Notes under the pieces: generated by a model
Database searches by the model: none
What the model was told of the DNA's origin: nothing
Seen by the model: only the letters and a program-made list of their open reading frames with translations
In this document: in pieces, positions 28,791-42,900 of the stretch
Layout: every line of letters begins with the position of its first letter
Numbering within the stretch: position 1 is the first letter of the stretch
NCBI GenBank assembly: GCA_900708905.1
Contig: CAADRB010000008.1
Location: forward strand, 2,601,970 to 2,665,969
Source of the DNA: Hymenolepis diminuta
Lineage: Eukaryota; Platyhelminthes; Cestoda; Cyclophyllidea; Hymenolepididae
Length of the DNA: 64,000 nucleotides
Direction: 5' to 3'
Program-made: the position numbers and the translations under genes

Positions 28791-31674
28791 TTTGATTACT
28801 TCCAACTTACCACTTATCAACCCTTCAGTTAATCGATTTCAGTTGTTTCCCACAACTGTTGGTCGAGGAGCAGTTTGTTGAAATAAACTAAAATATTTTA
28901 ACCGAAAAGAACTCTACAGTAGCCAATGATGATCACAAATTTTGATAAAAAATATGACAGTTTTCAGTTTTAGACAAATTCAAAATTTAGAAATGAGTGA
29001 TTCGGCTCTGTTTTGGTAAAAAATGACAAAAATATAAATAAAATTATAAATTGAGCTAAAATAAATACGCATTTCGTTAACTGCCATACATTATTTAAGG
29101 CTATGAAAGTGAACAAAGTGTTTAAAATGATTAGAGAAATTCCATTATGACTAGCTTATGAAGGGATTATTAAGTTCCTTTTGTTAGTTATTTTTGTAAA
29201 CTTTCCTGTCATTAAAAGGGATTATTTGTATGAGAAAAAGCATCACCTACGTGATTCAGAGCCTATGATTTCTCATTTGACTAACCATCTAAAAGAAAGC
29301 TGTTTTTAACCAAAGAAGAAGACTGCACAAAAGTAAACACTATTGATCGCAACTGTGTTCAAACTCTTAGAGAGTCTCATCCGTCTGCCCAAGGCTGGAA
29401 GCAGATAAAAATGTATCAAGATGACATTACCAGTTACCCGACTGAATCAATTCGTTATCAAGATTTGTATATATTAGCCATGAAATCATTCACAAACCTA
29501 AGTTTTAAATCATGCAAATCAAATTTAGAACATTAGGTCATTAAAGTAGAAATTAAGAGTAACTCACTGCTTTCCAAACTCCCCGTTTGGTTTATATACT
29601 TTCATTTGATTCATTACGTGCTTAGTTATATTGCTATTTCGTTTGTTTGCTATTCCGTGACGGGAACTCGTTGATGATCTAAATTCGTTATTTATCCCTT
29701 TTCAACTTCACCCCATTTCAGACCTTATTAAATTGTTCTGCAGTTCTCTGTGCTCGGATGTTTTAGCCTGATTGAAACATGTAAGATTTTGCGCATTTTC
29801 ATGAGCAGTACTGAAATTTTAAAGAACTATCTGATTGTTTTGGATTAAACATTGGCCTTTAAATTGGTTATTTCTATCATGAATTAGTAAAAATATTTTC
29901 TTCAAATAGGCAGTTTAAGCACAATTTAGGTGTAGACGATCAGATAATTCTACCACTTTTATTAAAGTCCTATCTCCGAGGAAAATACGGACTCATCAGG
30001 AATCTGCATCATATCATCGTGGAAATTCTTTAATTCAGTTTTATGAATACCTACCGTTATTAAGTTAAAATATCTTGAATACTCAGAGCTGAATACTCTT
30101 AAATTCTGAACAAGTTGAATAATTTGATTATAAGTAGTCTCTTTAAGGCATGCAAAATGAAACTGATAAACTTTGCATCGTTGATCGATTATTAGGTCTA
30201 GAAAAAAAAACAAAATATTATTTGTATTTTTTAATGTTTAATTCACTACGGATTCTCCAATATCTTTTCAGGTTTGGACCTCGGAAGGGAAATTCTTCGC
30301 CATATAGGGGATTTCATTATATTTGCAAACAGCTTTTCATTTAATATATTCTTGAAGTGTCTATTATGCTATGAGAAGGGAAACTTGCTGAGTTGAAACC
30401 GTGGTATTAATCCAAATATCTAAAAGTTTTATTTATTTGTCATAAGGAACAATTTATATTAATTTAATTTTACAAAATATTGTCAAGTCAGAGATAAAGG
30501 AAAGAAATATAAGAATGAATACAACGTTTACTGATGAGAAGTGAATGTGGTCTTAGAATATTCATCAGAGATATTTGGAAGCATTCTGTGAGTCGGGGCT
30601 TAGTTTTAAAGGCAATTAGGCCACTTCGTATTAAGCTTTCAAGAGCGATAAATTGTTCAATTTTGTATTTTCCTAATCAACCATTTCACAACGTAGTAAC
30701 AATTAATTGCATCGTAGAGAAAAGTTCAAATGAACGGATAGTGGCGCCACTTTCATCTTTTGATTATAAAATCATAAGTTATATTCGCCAAAGATTCACT
30801 ATATGACGATGGTCATTCTAATCACTGCACTCAAGCATAAGCCATATAGACGCCAAATCAGCCATTAAATAAGGTAGGTTAAGCCTGCCTGATTTTCATT
30901 AGTAGAATTTTGGTGCGGAGTTCACTGAATTGAAACATTATTTCCAAAAGATGTCTGGCCCTATTTTTGAGCATGTTTTCATGCTTTGGTTGTCTTCTGA
31001 CATCTGACAAGCCACGTGGATTTGTCTGACGAGATGACGGAAACGCGTAATTATAATGTCTGTATTTAAAAACCTCAGATGAGAAAATAAACAAATTGAT
31101 TGAAACTATCACATTCTGTTCTGGAACCCTTTACTTTTTGCACTAATTTGATTTGCGTAAATGCAATAAAGATTCATATTTATCATTTTTAAAGCAGAAT
31201 TTCATCTGAAATTATCATTTTTAGTTGCCGGCTGGTTTGGATGCGTAAATTCTCTGAATGTTTTTTAAAGAAAAGCTTATGCGAAATTCAAGAAGTATTT
31301 CAATAACTATGATTTGTGCTGGTGATGTTGCACGTCTGCCAAATGAGAGTTCACAAGACCAACGCCATTCGGTATGCAGACAGCGTTGTTTAGGCTAACC
31401 GCCTTACCTGATTCTGCCTTATAAAAGAAGCAAAGAAACGGCTGCTTCTCATAAGGGCAGCTTCAGAATGCTAATCTTCTCTCCAAACTGAAAGTTGGCT
31501 ATGGTTCCCTAAATTAGTTTGAAGAGCTATATGATAGTGAATGACGAATCACATAACTATTGGCCGCTGAAAAGAAACCCTTTTTTCAATTTCTTTGAAT
31601 CTCACAAAAAGAAACTCGACTCTTATTTATTCCAAGATGATTTTGTGATTACATTCTATTATAATAAGTAGTAT

Positions 31675-31702
31675 ATTCACCAAATCCAAAGATTTGGTGA
31701 AT
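31675..31702. other. Perfect 12-bp hairpin
   Basis: ATTCACCAAATC (31675-31686) and its exact reverse complement (31691-31702) are separated by CAAA. Confidence 0.85.
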
Positions 31703-32404
31703 CCAAATCCCCCTAATTACCCACCCAATTTAAATTATCTTGGTTTGAGTTTGTTTATAATTAATTTAATTTATATTTAAAATGGAGAAACACGCATAAA
31801 ATACGAGATCCTAAATTTAAGCAATGTAATTTTTATGCTATGAAACCAGGGTAAAACAATATTTCAGTCGGACAAAACTCGAATAATCTCTTCAAATAAA
31901 GATTTTCCTATATTTCTTCGTTTACAAAACTGCATTTTATTTGGGATATTCTATATAATACATAATGTTTAAAGGTTCCATTGAGAACATCCAACCAAAG
32001 ATTGACCATGGACTTCACTGTTTTATACTTATTGTCAACAATAAAACGTCATGAGTTTTATTAATATCTACCGATTTTGTTAAGATTTAACCAACGATTC
32101 TAGTCTGAAATCACTTTTAAACCATGACTACTCCATGGTTTAAGTGGAAATGCAGCAGGCTCATATTTGAGCTCGAGTTTTAATACAATTTCGTAAAACA
32201 TGAACTAGAATTAAAAGGTCAGTCTACTCTATGCTTTTGTAAGCAAATAAAAATTCTAAAAAAAAGTACTTAAATTATTAATAATATAATGGCTAAACAG
32301 GATATGTTTTCAATGATTCTGACTTATGCAGTTGTAAGTTTTCAGATACCCATTTGCATTTTATGTCCGACTTATCTGATAAGCTTTTGTTACGTATCAT
32401 TATC

Positions 32405-32426
32405 ATATATATATATATATATATAT
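32405..32426. repeat. (AT)11 microsatellite
   Basis: Perfect dinucleotide run in AT-rich intergenic DNA. Confidence 0.93.
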
Positions 32427-32758
32427 TTGCATTGCATTTGTCCATCTTGTGTATCCTTAAAATACTAGCAGGTCCTCCTTATTGAAGTCAGTAGAATTGC
32501 AAGATTGATCTTTACAATCTATCCTCGCTTGTGATTTATTAACTTTATTATCCATTTTCTTTCCTTGTTAGGGGATTTTGACAGTTTTTTATTTGCAATT
32601 TAGGTAAAACAAAACAAATAAAAGGGCGTCACTCAAATATTTTATGTAGCTTATCAAACAAAATGGTGATTTTATTTTACTTTGCCAATAAGTGGTCTTG
32701 AAATTAGGCCCTTATTTACTCAAAGGCTCGTAAATACGGAGCAAAAAATTTTGATTAT

Positions 32759-32772
32759 CCTCTCTCTCTCTG
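32759..32772. repeat. Short (CT)n tract
   Basis: About seven CT units, no other content nearby. Confidence 0.75.
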
Positions 32773-34301
32773 ATTAGACTTTTGTTATTTTTTTAATCAC
32801 GTGTCTGGCATTGAATGTCCGTTCAAATGACAAAACCTTCCGTTGACATTTACAGCGAATTAATTAGATTTTAAATCGGTTTGTTTAAATAGGGCGTCAA
32901 ATTTACGGGCACTTCTTTCAAACGATACACATGACTGTTTGGATTTTGCGTCAGTTTATGGGTTTATTAAAATGATGGACTATTAAGTCATGAAGGTTGT
33001 GAAGAAGATTAATTCATAGTCTGTATTCAAATGCACACGCGTTTCCTTAAATTTCTAAATAATGAATGAAGGTGCCAGCTGATATATCCAGCAAAACTCT
33101 TCAGCCATATTTTCGAAGAAATACCTCTACTTGCTAAAATTGAAAATTCGAATTTTGAAAAGCTAAGTTTTTTAAATTCAAACCTAGCGGTACTGTTTTA
33201 ATAGTGGTGAAAGATCCATACTTCGTTTTTTAATTAAATTTTCGAAATTCTCTGTAAAATAAAATTATATATATATCAACGCTGAAAAGTGTGGCATTAG
33301 ATCGCAACAATAAATATTTAATAATTTATCACTTAACTATTGTGAAAACTTTTGGAAAACGATGAGATGATAAATATGTAGAGAATAATCTTTAATTTTT
33401 AAAGGGCACAAAATTTTCCTACATCCATACAAATAATTAGAGATCATTTCAAAATCATCTAATTAGACTTTCAAATAACCCACCGATCGTGCTGCTGAAT
33501 CAAGGTAATTCTGACTTGTGGACTGCGGAGGAATTGAGCTTCAGTGATAGAAAAGTTATACCTACATAAACTCATATTTAACATATTTCACATTATTTTT
33601 GAAATTATTTTAATAAGGGATTATTATTATTACAGAACACACCTTGCAATCACATGAATTGGGAGTGTCTCCTTGTTTACCTGATTTCTGTGTGTATTTG
33701 TATGTGTGCAACCATAATTTAAATCTACTTACAACAAAACACTCAATCAACACAACAACGCAATATTTGTCATAGTTCATTAAAGATACTCTCACACGAG
33801 AATATCTGACGAAATTTGCCTAGTTCTCTTCTCCACCCAGGATACAACTCAGACACCAGTGAAACTTTATCTGCTGTGCCGAAATGCATGCATCAACGAG
33901 TCCTGTTTGAATCAAGCAGCCATATGAAGTCAAACAAAAGTGAACCTAACGTTCCAAAATTAGGTTTCGAATGTTCTTGACTGCAAAAAGGATGGAAAGA
34001 GAAGAATTCTCGACAATTTGGCCTGTATTAGAAGAAAATAAAGAAAACAGACGAAATAAGGTGAAATTTGGAATCTACAAAACGAGTTTTTCTGACAGAA
34101 TTTTGTAAGAATGCAAGGTAGAAAACACAACATTTAGAAATGTTAAAAGCACATTGATATTCTTGTCCGGTTTTTTTCTTATAGAGGCGTCTGCATTTAT
34201 AGCTTTCACACATCCTCCAAAATTCCACAGTTCACATCTGACAGATATTAAATTGCCAGTGATAAAGTATTCAGCTATGTCTAACTTCAAGCACTAGTGG
34301 A

Positions 34302-34340
34302 TCTCACTTGAATCGCACGATCGTATGAGTTCAAGTGAGA
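34302..34340. other. Perfect 11-bp inverted repeat, 17-base loop
   Basis: TCTCACTTGAA at 34302-34312 pairs with TTCAAGTGAGA at 34330-34340. The loop contains the palindrome CGATCG. Confidence 0.8.
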
Positions 34341-35045
34341 ATGGATCAAAATCAAAGCCCTTCAGTGCCAACTCGAAAAATAGATGCGTTTTATCAAATT
34401 ATTTAGAGTTGTGAGACAGTGTCAAAATTCATCATTTAAGATAGTTTTCTAAAGGGAGAAGGTCAATGTTTTATTTCTTATTTTAAAAGGTAATGAAAGG
34501 TAGTAAGAGAGAAGGTGAGTGATTCAATTTTCTAACATATATGAACTTCAGGATCAAGTGGAGTGTACAAATATCAGTTTGGGGGAAAAGAACTCGTCCA
34601 AAAATTAAAATATTAATATTCTTACTTCCATAAATTTCAAATCAAATCGGAATCAAGTGAATTTACGATTAAGTGCGTTGAACTTCGTTGACTGTGAATG
34701 TTTACTGCAAATGAGGTAATATTGCCGACTTCCAAAAAGAGCCAAAAATTTCCACTTGTATGAAATCTTTAACTTAAGATAGAGAAAACTTGCTGAGCCT
34801 AACAAGGGTCACCAATATTAGATAGGAAAGAGATAGAGACGACGAAAGAATATTTAGTGTAAATATAACTAATTAGTATATATAGTTTTTTTCAAGTTGC
34901 TTCAGGATCTCTGTATTGACCTTGAATAAATATTAGCTTACGAAGCTCTGCTGACTAGACATTTTTATATCTGTCATTTTATAATTGTAAACTAATGAAC
35001 TGCATGGGGGAAAATTTTGCCTTTTTAATCATTCAAGGAAAAAAA

Positions 35046-35257
35046 CGGAATAAAGCTGCGAGACCAACCCTTCTTGAATAAATAATACCGGCCAATAAGC
35101 ACTGAACATCACAGGCTAGCATTTGCTCCAATCTAGGGGACGAATAGTGAAATTTGGAATTTGCAGCGTTAACTACCCAATGAATAAATATCATTCAACA
35201 CGAATCCAAAAATCAGTTTGAATAAGACTCTTTGATACCTTGACGTTGCTCTCAATG
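35046..35257 (+). repeat. Interspersed repeat family 1, copy 2
   Basis: Same block order as copy 1: GGAATAAAG start, CCAATAAGCACTGAACATCA, GCGTTAACTACCCA, and ACCTTGACGTTGCTCTCAAT at the end. Closest to copy 3. Confidence 0.85.
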
Positions 35258-38200
35258 TCGTACATATATATACGTATACAACATCTTTAAACTAGTGACA
35301 TTTCAGCTGTTGGCTCCTTTTCTGGTGGCAAGCCAATCAGAGCTGGACAGTGAAATAAGGCAGGGAAACAAAATCTCAGCTCATAATAATCAGCCCAATT
35401 GCCTTATCAAAACTAATCCGCAACGGAAGTGATCTCAAGTATTCTGTAGTTGCTATGGAAAATGTGGCGCAAACTGCGACCTGAACTTCAGAGATAAACT
35501 TACTTTTCAATAAAGAAATCTTTATAACTTACCTTCTACTTTATTTGATAATTTAATATTGAAAGCTATGTATCTTTATGCCCAAATCTTATTTGTATTA
35601 CTAACATTAACTAATCATTTTTGACGAAATGGATTTAATAACAATATTAGTGGGGAGATAGAGTTAAAGGTATCCATGTAATCACTTAACTGATCTTGTT
35701 TCCAAGTAGCGCAATTAAACACAATAAATGAGGATTAAATAATTGTGGTGGTCAACATGAAGCCTAGAAAAGTGAAAGAAATAGAAATTTTGTTAAAAAA
35801 ATACTTTGCGTCCTTTAGTAAACTTTATGGTCCCAACCAGGGATATTAAAATCTCGTGAAAGTAAACTGTAACTTTTTTTCTAGCTCAATAAAAGTGGGA
35901 ACAAATAATGACCAAAAATATTACATAATGTTGCTTCGGAAAGCTTAAAAAGGCTTTCTTTTAGAACTCTCAAAACTTTTAAAATGTCAATGACGATTTT
36001 GTATTTGGGCAGAACGAAAATAAGAATAGAATTCCGCGAAAAAAAACATTAGAACACACCCTAGTCTATAAAATGTACCATGATGGATAGTTAATATTCT
36101 GTATTTTTAATATTGTAGAAAAATTCAGCTTTATTTGTTATCTAATATCAAATTATGTAAAAATTTTCACCGATTGCGGCAGATATCGTGGATTTGGTGG
36201 CTTGTAGAACCATTCACCTTTAGAAAACATTGAAAATAGTGTGTATACCAGCTATCTGCCTAATCGACCTGTTTTATGTAGAGCGCGGAAGGGTAATAAA
36301 CTCCAGCTACTCTGCTGTGGGGGCTAAAAAACTACCCTCAGGTGAGATTTTTTCTCATCCCCAGTGAAAGAGACAGAAGCGGGGAAAAAGGGGACTAGCT
36401 CAGACACCCAATTGTGATTCACACTGTGCATTTAAACTTTCGCATGTGCTTGTGTGCTATTTTAATTTTACAGGCAGGAATTCTTATTTATCTTCTGCGC
36501 TACCGGGATGAGAGTAACTGTCCGTTAAGTGTGTCAAGGTTGATATTTTCAAGGCTTTGTAGTGGCAACACCCACTTTTGATTCCGTCTCCCACTTAAGC
36601 TCTCAACAACTGGTTGTGGGAGATATGAAAAGATCTCGACACAGTTAATGCTTACTAAATGTTAAAATGGAGTTGGAGGATAAGGGTAATAAAGAGGGCG
36701 ACATAATAATGATGCCTAACTCTACCTAGGAAAGTGTTTTTCAACGCTCATTTTGGGTAGAGGCGGCACCCTGGACCCTCCCTGATGAGAAACTTGAGTT
36801 CTTTCACTTCCCCTCCCTCATGTAAACCAGCTTTAATAAATGCGGTTGGCCATTCGACTCACTGGGAGTTCACTTATGAGTATCGAACCCGTGATCTCGA
36901 ACATAACTGACGAGCACATTAATTCAATAAAATACACAGAAAGGAGGTGACATAAAGTTCCTCGCTAGGGCGGCTTCATAGTGCTGCCCTTCTTCCCAAT
37001 GTTGAATGTTGAAAACCCTATTTTTAAATGGACTTTAGTAAAAATAAATATTCTGAAGTACATAATTCCGTGTTCACGTTCTCTCTGTGAATAAAAATAT
37101 CTATTATTGAACAAATATATAAGTTGAGTAGACTAAGAAACAGATAAATAGCAAAGTACATAAAGATTTATTAAAGAGTAGATGTTACGATGATGAAGTT
37201 TTTTCTTAATTTTCAAAATTAGAGAAAATGAATTTCCAATACATTTCAGAGACGAATAAAAACCCAATTTTTAATTGACTTGGAACTTTGGATTCAAGAC
37301 TATAACATGACGATTGCAAGAAGTTCTATCAATATACGCATTTTCCAATTTAGAGATCAATTTTCATCGGTGTGCATCCAGTGATCAATCACATTATTTC
37401 TTGTCAAACCAGAGAGATAGTAGAATGGTAGTGTCTCGTAACAGTAGTTCTATATACCCTGGGCACGTGGTGTCAAATCTTTGTGCATTCATATATTCAT
37501 TCAATCCGCTCAAAATGAGTATAGTATGAGAACTACTTTTAAAATAACATTAAATTTTATGATGCACGTTTTGCATAACCGCTTTGGTCTCCTACTAATG
37601 GTAAAAGGTAAGTATATAGAGACTATGTATAACACTTTGATTTTATTCGCCATTCCAATGAAATTTCAAAAATCTTTCATGTTCACTCAAATTGTTATTC
37701 CCTCCATATAAAAGATGGGACATATTTTCATTCTAACTGATATTCGAGAATAAATAAATCAAGATTGTATCTGATCTGATTGTATCATGTACTTAGCTTA
37801 ATAGTCAAATAGGTAGAAGTGGTGGGATTTGTTCCTCAGCGGACGTCCACAATGACTCACAAGTAGTGTGTTGACTGTGTACGTTTTTTACTTTGTTTTG
37901 TTAGCTGCGCAACATGAACTGTCCGTTTATCAGTACAAGGTCGTCTACTGAACAATGTATTCTTATCCTCTATAAATAATAAACAGCCTCTCTCAAGAAA
38001 AGCATTTTTAAGTAAACTTATTACTAAAACGCAAGAATAAATAAACATATTTTCAAAGAAAAATGAAAAAGATAAATTAATACAAACTAATCTTTGTTAA
38101 CGGTTAATTTGATGTAATTATATCTATGGAAGCAAAAATACGAATTCTGATGTTGTATATTTGAAGTAATTTCTATTTCACTTGTGACAGAGTGTATCAG

Positions 38201-38481
38201 GGAAAGCCGAATATGGCGAGGAGCATAAACATAAAATTTTCTAAAATAAATAAATCGTATTGATAATTAAACTATTCAAGGATAAATTAGTAATGATACT
38301 TCCTCTTAGATACGAATTGGTAAGGAAATAAATTTCCCCTTACATTTTATTTAAGGAGGTGATTATACTTTTCGCGTGTTCATTGCTTAGGGAGCTGTTA
38401 ACTTAAATTGTTAGATTTATTATCTCTTTTATATTAAAGCTGTAAGAAGTTGATTATAATGTAAGATCATTTGATTATTGG
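35258..38481. other. Gene-free stretch, likely old repeats around 36.2-37.0 kb
   Basis: The 36,230-36,960 part is richer in GC and ends in a SINE-like copy; it may be a nest of old mobile DNA. No coding motif is recognisable. Confidence 0.4.
36845..36920 (-). repeat. tRNA-derived SINE-like copy 4
   Basis: Minus strand has GAGATCACGGGTTCGATACT, the best B box of the set, then CTCCCAGTGAGTCGAATGGC, matching copies 2 and 3. Confidence 0.6.
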
Positions 38482-38703
38482 TCACTGGAAATAAAAATGG
38501 AATGAAGTGGCAAGACCCACCCTTCTTGAATAAATAATGCCGACCAATAAGAACTGAACATCACAGGCAAGTATATGCTCCAATCGAATCGTGAAATTTA
38601 AAATTTAGAGCGTTAACTACCCATTGAGTAAATATTATTCAATACCAACTCAAAAATCAATTTGAGTAAAACTCTTTGATACCTTGACGTTGATCTCAAT
38701 ATC
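38482..38703 (+). repeat. Interspersed repeat family 1, copy 3
   Basis: Shares ACCCTTCTTGAATAAATAAT, GAACTGAACATCACAGGC and ACCTTGACGTTGATCTCAAT with copy 2. It is one of the least diverged pairs in the window. Confidence 0.85.
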
Positions 38704-38869
38704 TCTTTAATTCCCTCCTCTTTATCACTTGTTGGACTTACTGTTGTTCGATGTCAGTTACTCTTTAAAATTAAAAATTCTAAAATTTTTTGCTTCACTG
38801 AGAGTAAAAATAATAATAATAACTATGTAGATTAGAAGAATAAAGTGTTAACACGTACAATCCATATGA

Positions 38870-39355
38870 AAGCAATATGTAGCTGTCCTTTACAGGGTCA
38901 CCTCTTTGTAGTGGCAGAGTCACCAGTTTGTAGAGGGCCACCAGATTGTTGAGAGTCACCAGTATGTAGCGGCAGATGGCTAACAGTAAATGAAAGAACA
39001 CCAACGATTGCGTTGACCAGGTTGTATTGAACAAAACTCGGTACAGAGTCTCAAGGGAAAAATAGGGAATTGGAGGAGAGGACTGAGCTATGGAAGAGGC
39101 GTTGGACGAGCTAGGGTCCCTTGGTATCGTGTATGTCTGATGGAGGCTATTTATAATCGGCACTTTGGGTGAGGACACGCATAAGGATATAATCGTATGC
39201 GTGCTTTAATTGGTCGGGACGATTGTTGGAAAAGGAAGGGCCAGTGCAGACAAGACTGGTTAATAGCAGGGCCGACTAGGCGGTGTCTACTACTATCGTC
39301 CGAGGTATGCTTGCCTTTTCCGATCGACGAGAAATAGGCCAGCTGAGGACACACG
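38870..39355 (-). mobile_element. LTR-retrotransposon-like segment (possible solo LTR or fragment)
   Basis: This block is richer in GC than its surroundings. Read on the minus strand it begins TGTGTCCTCAGCTGGCC, carries a good TATA box (TATAAATA, 39148-39155) about 190 bases in, and ends in several copies of a CTGGTGAC motif (38896-38980), a sequence often met at the LTR/primer-site junction of Gypsy-type elements. A 127-codon frame (38795-39178) crosses it but has no protein features I recognise. No gag or pol motif is present. Confidence 0.38.
38896..38980. repeat. Short tandem repeats with a GTCACCAG core
   Basis: Four imperfect units of roughly 17-25 bases, each with (G)TCACC or CCACCAG followed by TTTGTAG or a close variant. 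Confidence 0.7.
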
Positions 39356-39744
39356 ATGTTTGTCTATGGAGTGCATGGGGTCACAGGAAGGGTTAAAAGT
39401 TTACAGACATTACTATAAAGGCAAGATAATCAGATTTAATGATTAGAGAGTATGTAAGATAAACATTATGGAGAAGAAAGATTCATCCTTCAAATTCCTG
39501 ATCCTTTTCCTACCATATTATCCTTATGCCATATAACTTTATTCCCCTAATTTTCTCATTCGGTCTGCAGATTCTTTTAATTTTCGTGTCTAATCATTTC
39601 TTGAGGTATATTTCCTTAAGTATTTTTATTTTTATTTATTTTTGGGTGCAAAATTTTAAAGCCTAATATGAAAACCTAAGCTTATCACAATTTCATCTAC
39701 ATGGAGATTAAATGTTACTCTCTGTGAAGGTCTTCTTATGCTTA

Positions 39745-39905
39745 ATTATTCAATAATGTGCCAAGTTATTGGTACACTGATGTTTGAATGCAGAGATAAT
39801 GTCAGGTCATTACAGGGGTACTTAATGCGGCCGATATAAAGACCGCCAGGACTGCAGGTTATATAATGAGGTCTCTGTTTAAAAGTCGGACACGAATATT
39901 AATGT
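39745..39905 (+). repeat. Interspersed repeat family 2, copy 1
   Basis: Shares ordered blocks with 47010-47190: TTATTGGTACACT, TGTTTGAATGCA.AGAT, TAAAGAC, GCAGGTTATATAATGAGGTC and GTTTAAAA. A TATAAAGACCG motif inside could be promoter-like. Class unknown. Confidence 0.65.
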
Positions 39906-42900
39906 ACACCTTAAATTTACCCTTCGGAATGATTATTTGTTAAATTAATAGTTTCAAAAAATGTAAAACCTCTATTATAAGATTATTTTACCGATATGAC
40001 GATGACGTAAATCTTGCCGGAACAACGAAAATATATCTGACTTTTTTATAAAACTGCTTGATAGGTTATAAGAAAATTATTTCTCTCCAAAAGAATGAAA
40101 ATGCCAAAAATGGAGTGGCCTTTTCTTATTCTTTCCAGAAACGACAGTTATCAGATTTGACTGGTTCCCATTGTGATCCACCGGTTCTCGACCACAAAGT
40201 CTTACCTATTTGAATTGGTTGTGAACTGGTTGTACGCACATACGTCTATGCCAAAATATTTTTCAAAACGAAATTATTCACGACACTATTTACAATGCAT
40301 TTGTAAAGTATGATGGATTAATATATATTTATATCTATATGTTTATTTTAATGGACGACACATTTATATTACAGCAGTATTGAACGGTTTGTAGGATTGT
40401 AATATTGTAGATTTATTCCAACTTTGAAGCACGCCATTCATTTTATCCTCCTGAACCTTGTTCTTATGGGTATTATTAATCTAGCTTCTTAATTTTATTA
40501 AAAAATGAATAATTGAAGTGTATTTGAAATGAGTGCTTTTAGTATAACGAAAATATTTCATTAAATATAGTCGACTTTCACTATAAACTATATTCACAGT
40601 TTGCAGAAAAAATGATACATAACTGAATTATTTCATGGGTAAGCAGTAAGCTGCCAATTTAGGCGCAGAAGAAGAGTAAACATCTTCTCAATTTCTTTGC
40701 TTGAACCTCACGAAGAACAGTGGACTATGATATAATGCTTTGCTCTTATTTTTAGGGAGTAATTGAAAATAACTTCGGAAAGTGCAAGATTAATAGTTAT
40801 ACTAAGTTTGAAAGTCAACTTTCCTTGTGCAAAGACGCTAAACGATCATAAGAGAAGTAAATATTCAGATCGACTTTAACACCTTCGAGAATGGAAGACC
40901 ACAAGTTCAAAGAAACTGAATTTGCATGCTTATGTATGATTCAAATTACAAATAAACCATAAGTTTCATGAAAACGATTCAAATATTGATAAATTATTAA
41001 ATCTTAAAATCTGACACGTTGTCTCGATCATTCTTTTTGAGATTTTAAGATGAAATGTTCTCTTTCTTCTCTTAGAAAAAAATAATAATTTATTTTTAAG
41101 TGATAATCGCTTTGTGAATACTATCAGAAAAATATAACCTTTGATCGTTACAAATCTGCCTTTTGTTTCATATAACTGCTTGATAAGATAATATCAGTAT
41201 TATATTCCCAATATAATTAATAAATATCTCAAAAGAATATTTCTGCAATAGTTGGAAATAATTAATTTCCCTATTAATTTGATGAGCATTTGCTGATAAT
41301 TTTATAAATTTTCAATCAATTTGTTACTGAAATATAGCAAGTAGTGAGTAATTTGCGTATATTCTCACGAACTCGGTATTTTTATTAATAATACCAAATA
41401 TTTTACTCAAAAAGTAGGCAATACTTTCTTCATGATCCTTAATTTTCACCCTAAAAATAGCATCAGGTTATTGAAAAAAATACCGCTTGTTTTAATTTCT
41501 TCATCTTTTAATTGTTGTGAGTACATGTAAATGCAATATACAGATACACCTTTTTCTCAACTGAAACATTTGAGGAAGTTTCAATAGCCCAGAAATGCAT
41601 TATTCATTTTGTTTAAAAATGGGCTTTCATTCAGTAAAACGAAATTTTCTGTATCATGCACTTCAAATTTAACACCTTTCATGTTTGTAGTATGAATAAT
41701 CAGTCACGCAATTATTTAAATTCAGTTCTGGGAGCTTTGTCGGTATAAATTAATAAGATAATTTGCATATGGAAATTTTCTTTATCACGGTATTAGAATT
41801 TGTAGATCTTTTATTCAGATAAGGAAGGCAGACATACTATTAGACATCTGAGAAGCTTCTCAGCTTCGAATTCTAATTGAAAATAATGAGATGAGTATTG
41901 GGAGATATTGGGAACTACGTACAGAAGACCGAGAAGATTCGATGAGAAAGTGTCTTGAATCGATCACGTCTTAATATAGTATCCCGATTTAGATAGGCAG
42001 GGACATACGCTTGAGCGATAGAAGTCGATTGTACTTAAGTTCATCATGCGTCTAAACACCACAGGTATCATTTTTGTGGATTTTTTAAATCAGTTTTTAT
42101 ACTGTCGGCGGAAATAACCTATAGATAAGCCATTATTATCATTATTCTTGTAAATAATTTGATCAAATCCTTTGGAATACAATAAACCTTCGTTAGCATG
42201 TCCGAGGTAAGTTATTTTCTTTCCTTTATTTCTAAGAACAAGAAGACTCAGGAAGTACTTGGGTATTTGAGGGCAATTGCCCAGCTCTTATCGTTGCAAT
42301 ATTTTAACTATGTCCCCTGTATATCGTATTTATTAAATGTATTTGCTTATTTTATACCTTTATACCTTTATATCCGTTGTATATCCCTTCCTTTCCGATG
42401 AGATATCAATCTTTAATTAAATTATCCCTAAATACTTATAAAATTATGAACTGAATGGTAAGGTATTTCTCATCTTTCCGTTGAGTCAAAATATCACGAG
42501 ATCCAAATGATACAGATTTATTTTTAAATTAATTATTCCATTTGAGAGTACACCCTAAGGAATTGAAGGTGATTACGAAATAATTTGCTCATTTGTGCTT
42601 CAATTATTTTTGACCGGTATTAAATATGCCAATTTTAAAGAAAGCTTGTGGACCACAAACAACTGGTCAGTTATTTTTATGTTGAAAATTCATTGAGTAG
42701 TGAAATGATAATTTTTATTAGTAAATTTAATTAGAGAAAACGAAAAGAATTCAAGAAAGCAAACTTTAGGTCCAAGAAATTTCATAACTATAGGTACCTC
42801 GTTGTCGATTGGACTTTTTGAACGGTGATATTTGTTAGAAATTTAGACTCTTATGCTTGAAGTATATAAATTTGTAAAGTAAAAATTATTTTTGAATTCA

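Larger units (their letters stand above)
28791..35045. other. Gene-free stretch with simple repeats and hairpins
   Basis: Holds the AT and CT tracts and two hairpins listed separately. No exon is supported. Confidence 0.45.

Noticed and set aside
39151..39354. 67-codon frame with text resembling a short secreted peptide
   Set aside because: Lies wholly in the LTR-like segment and is explained better as repeat sequence.
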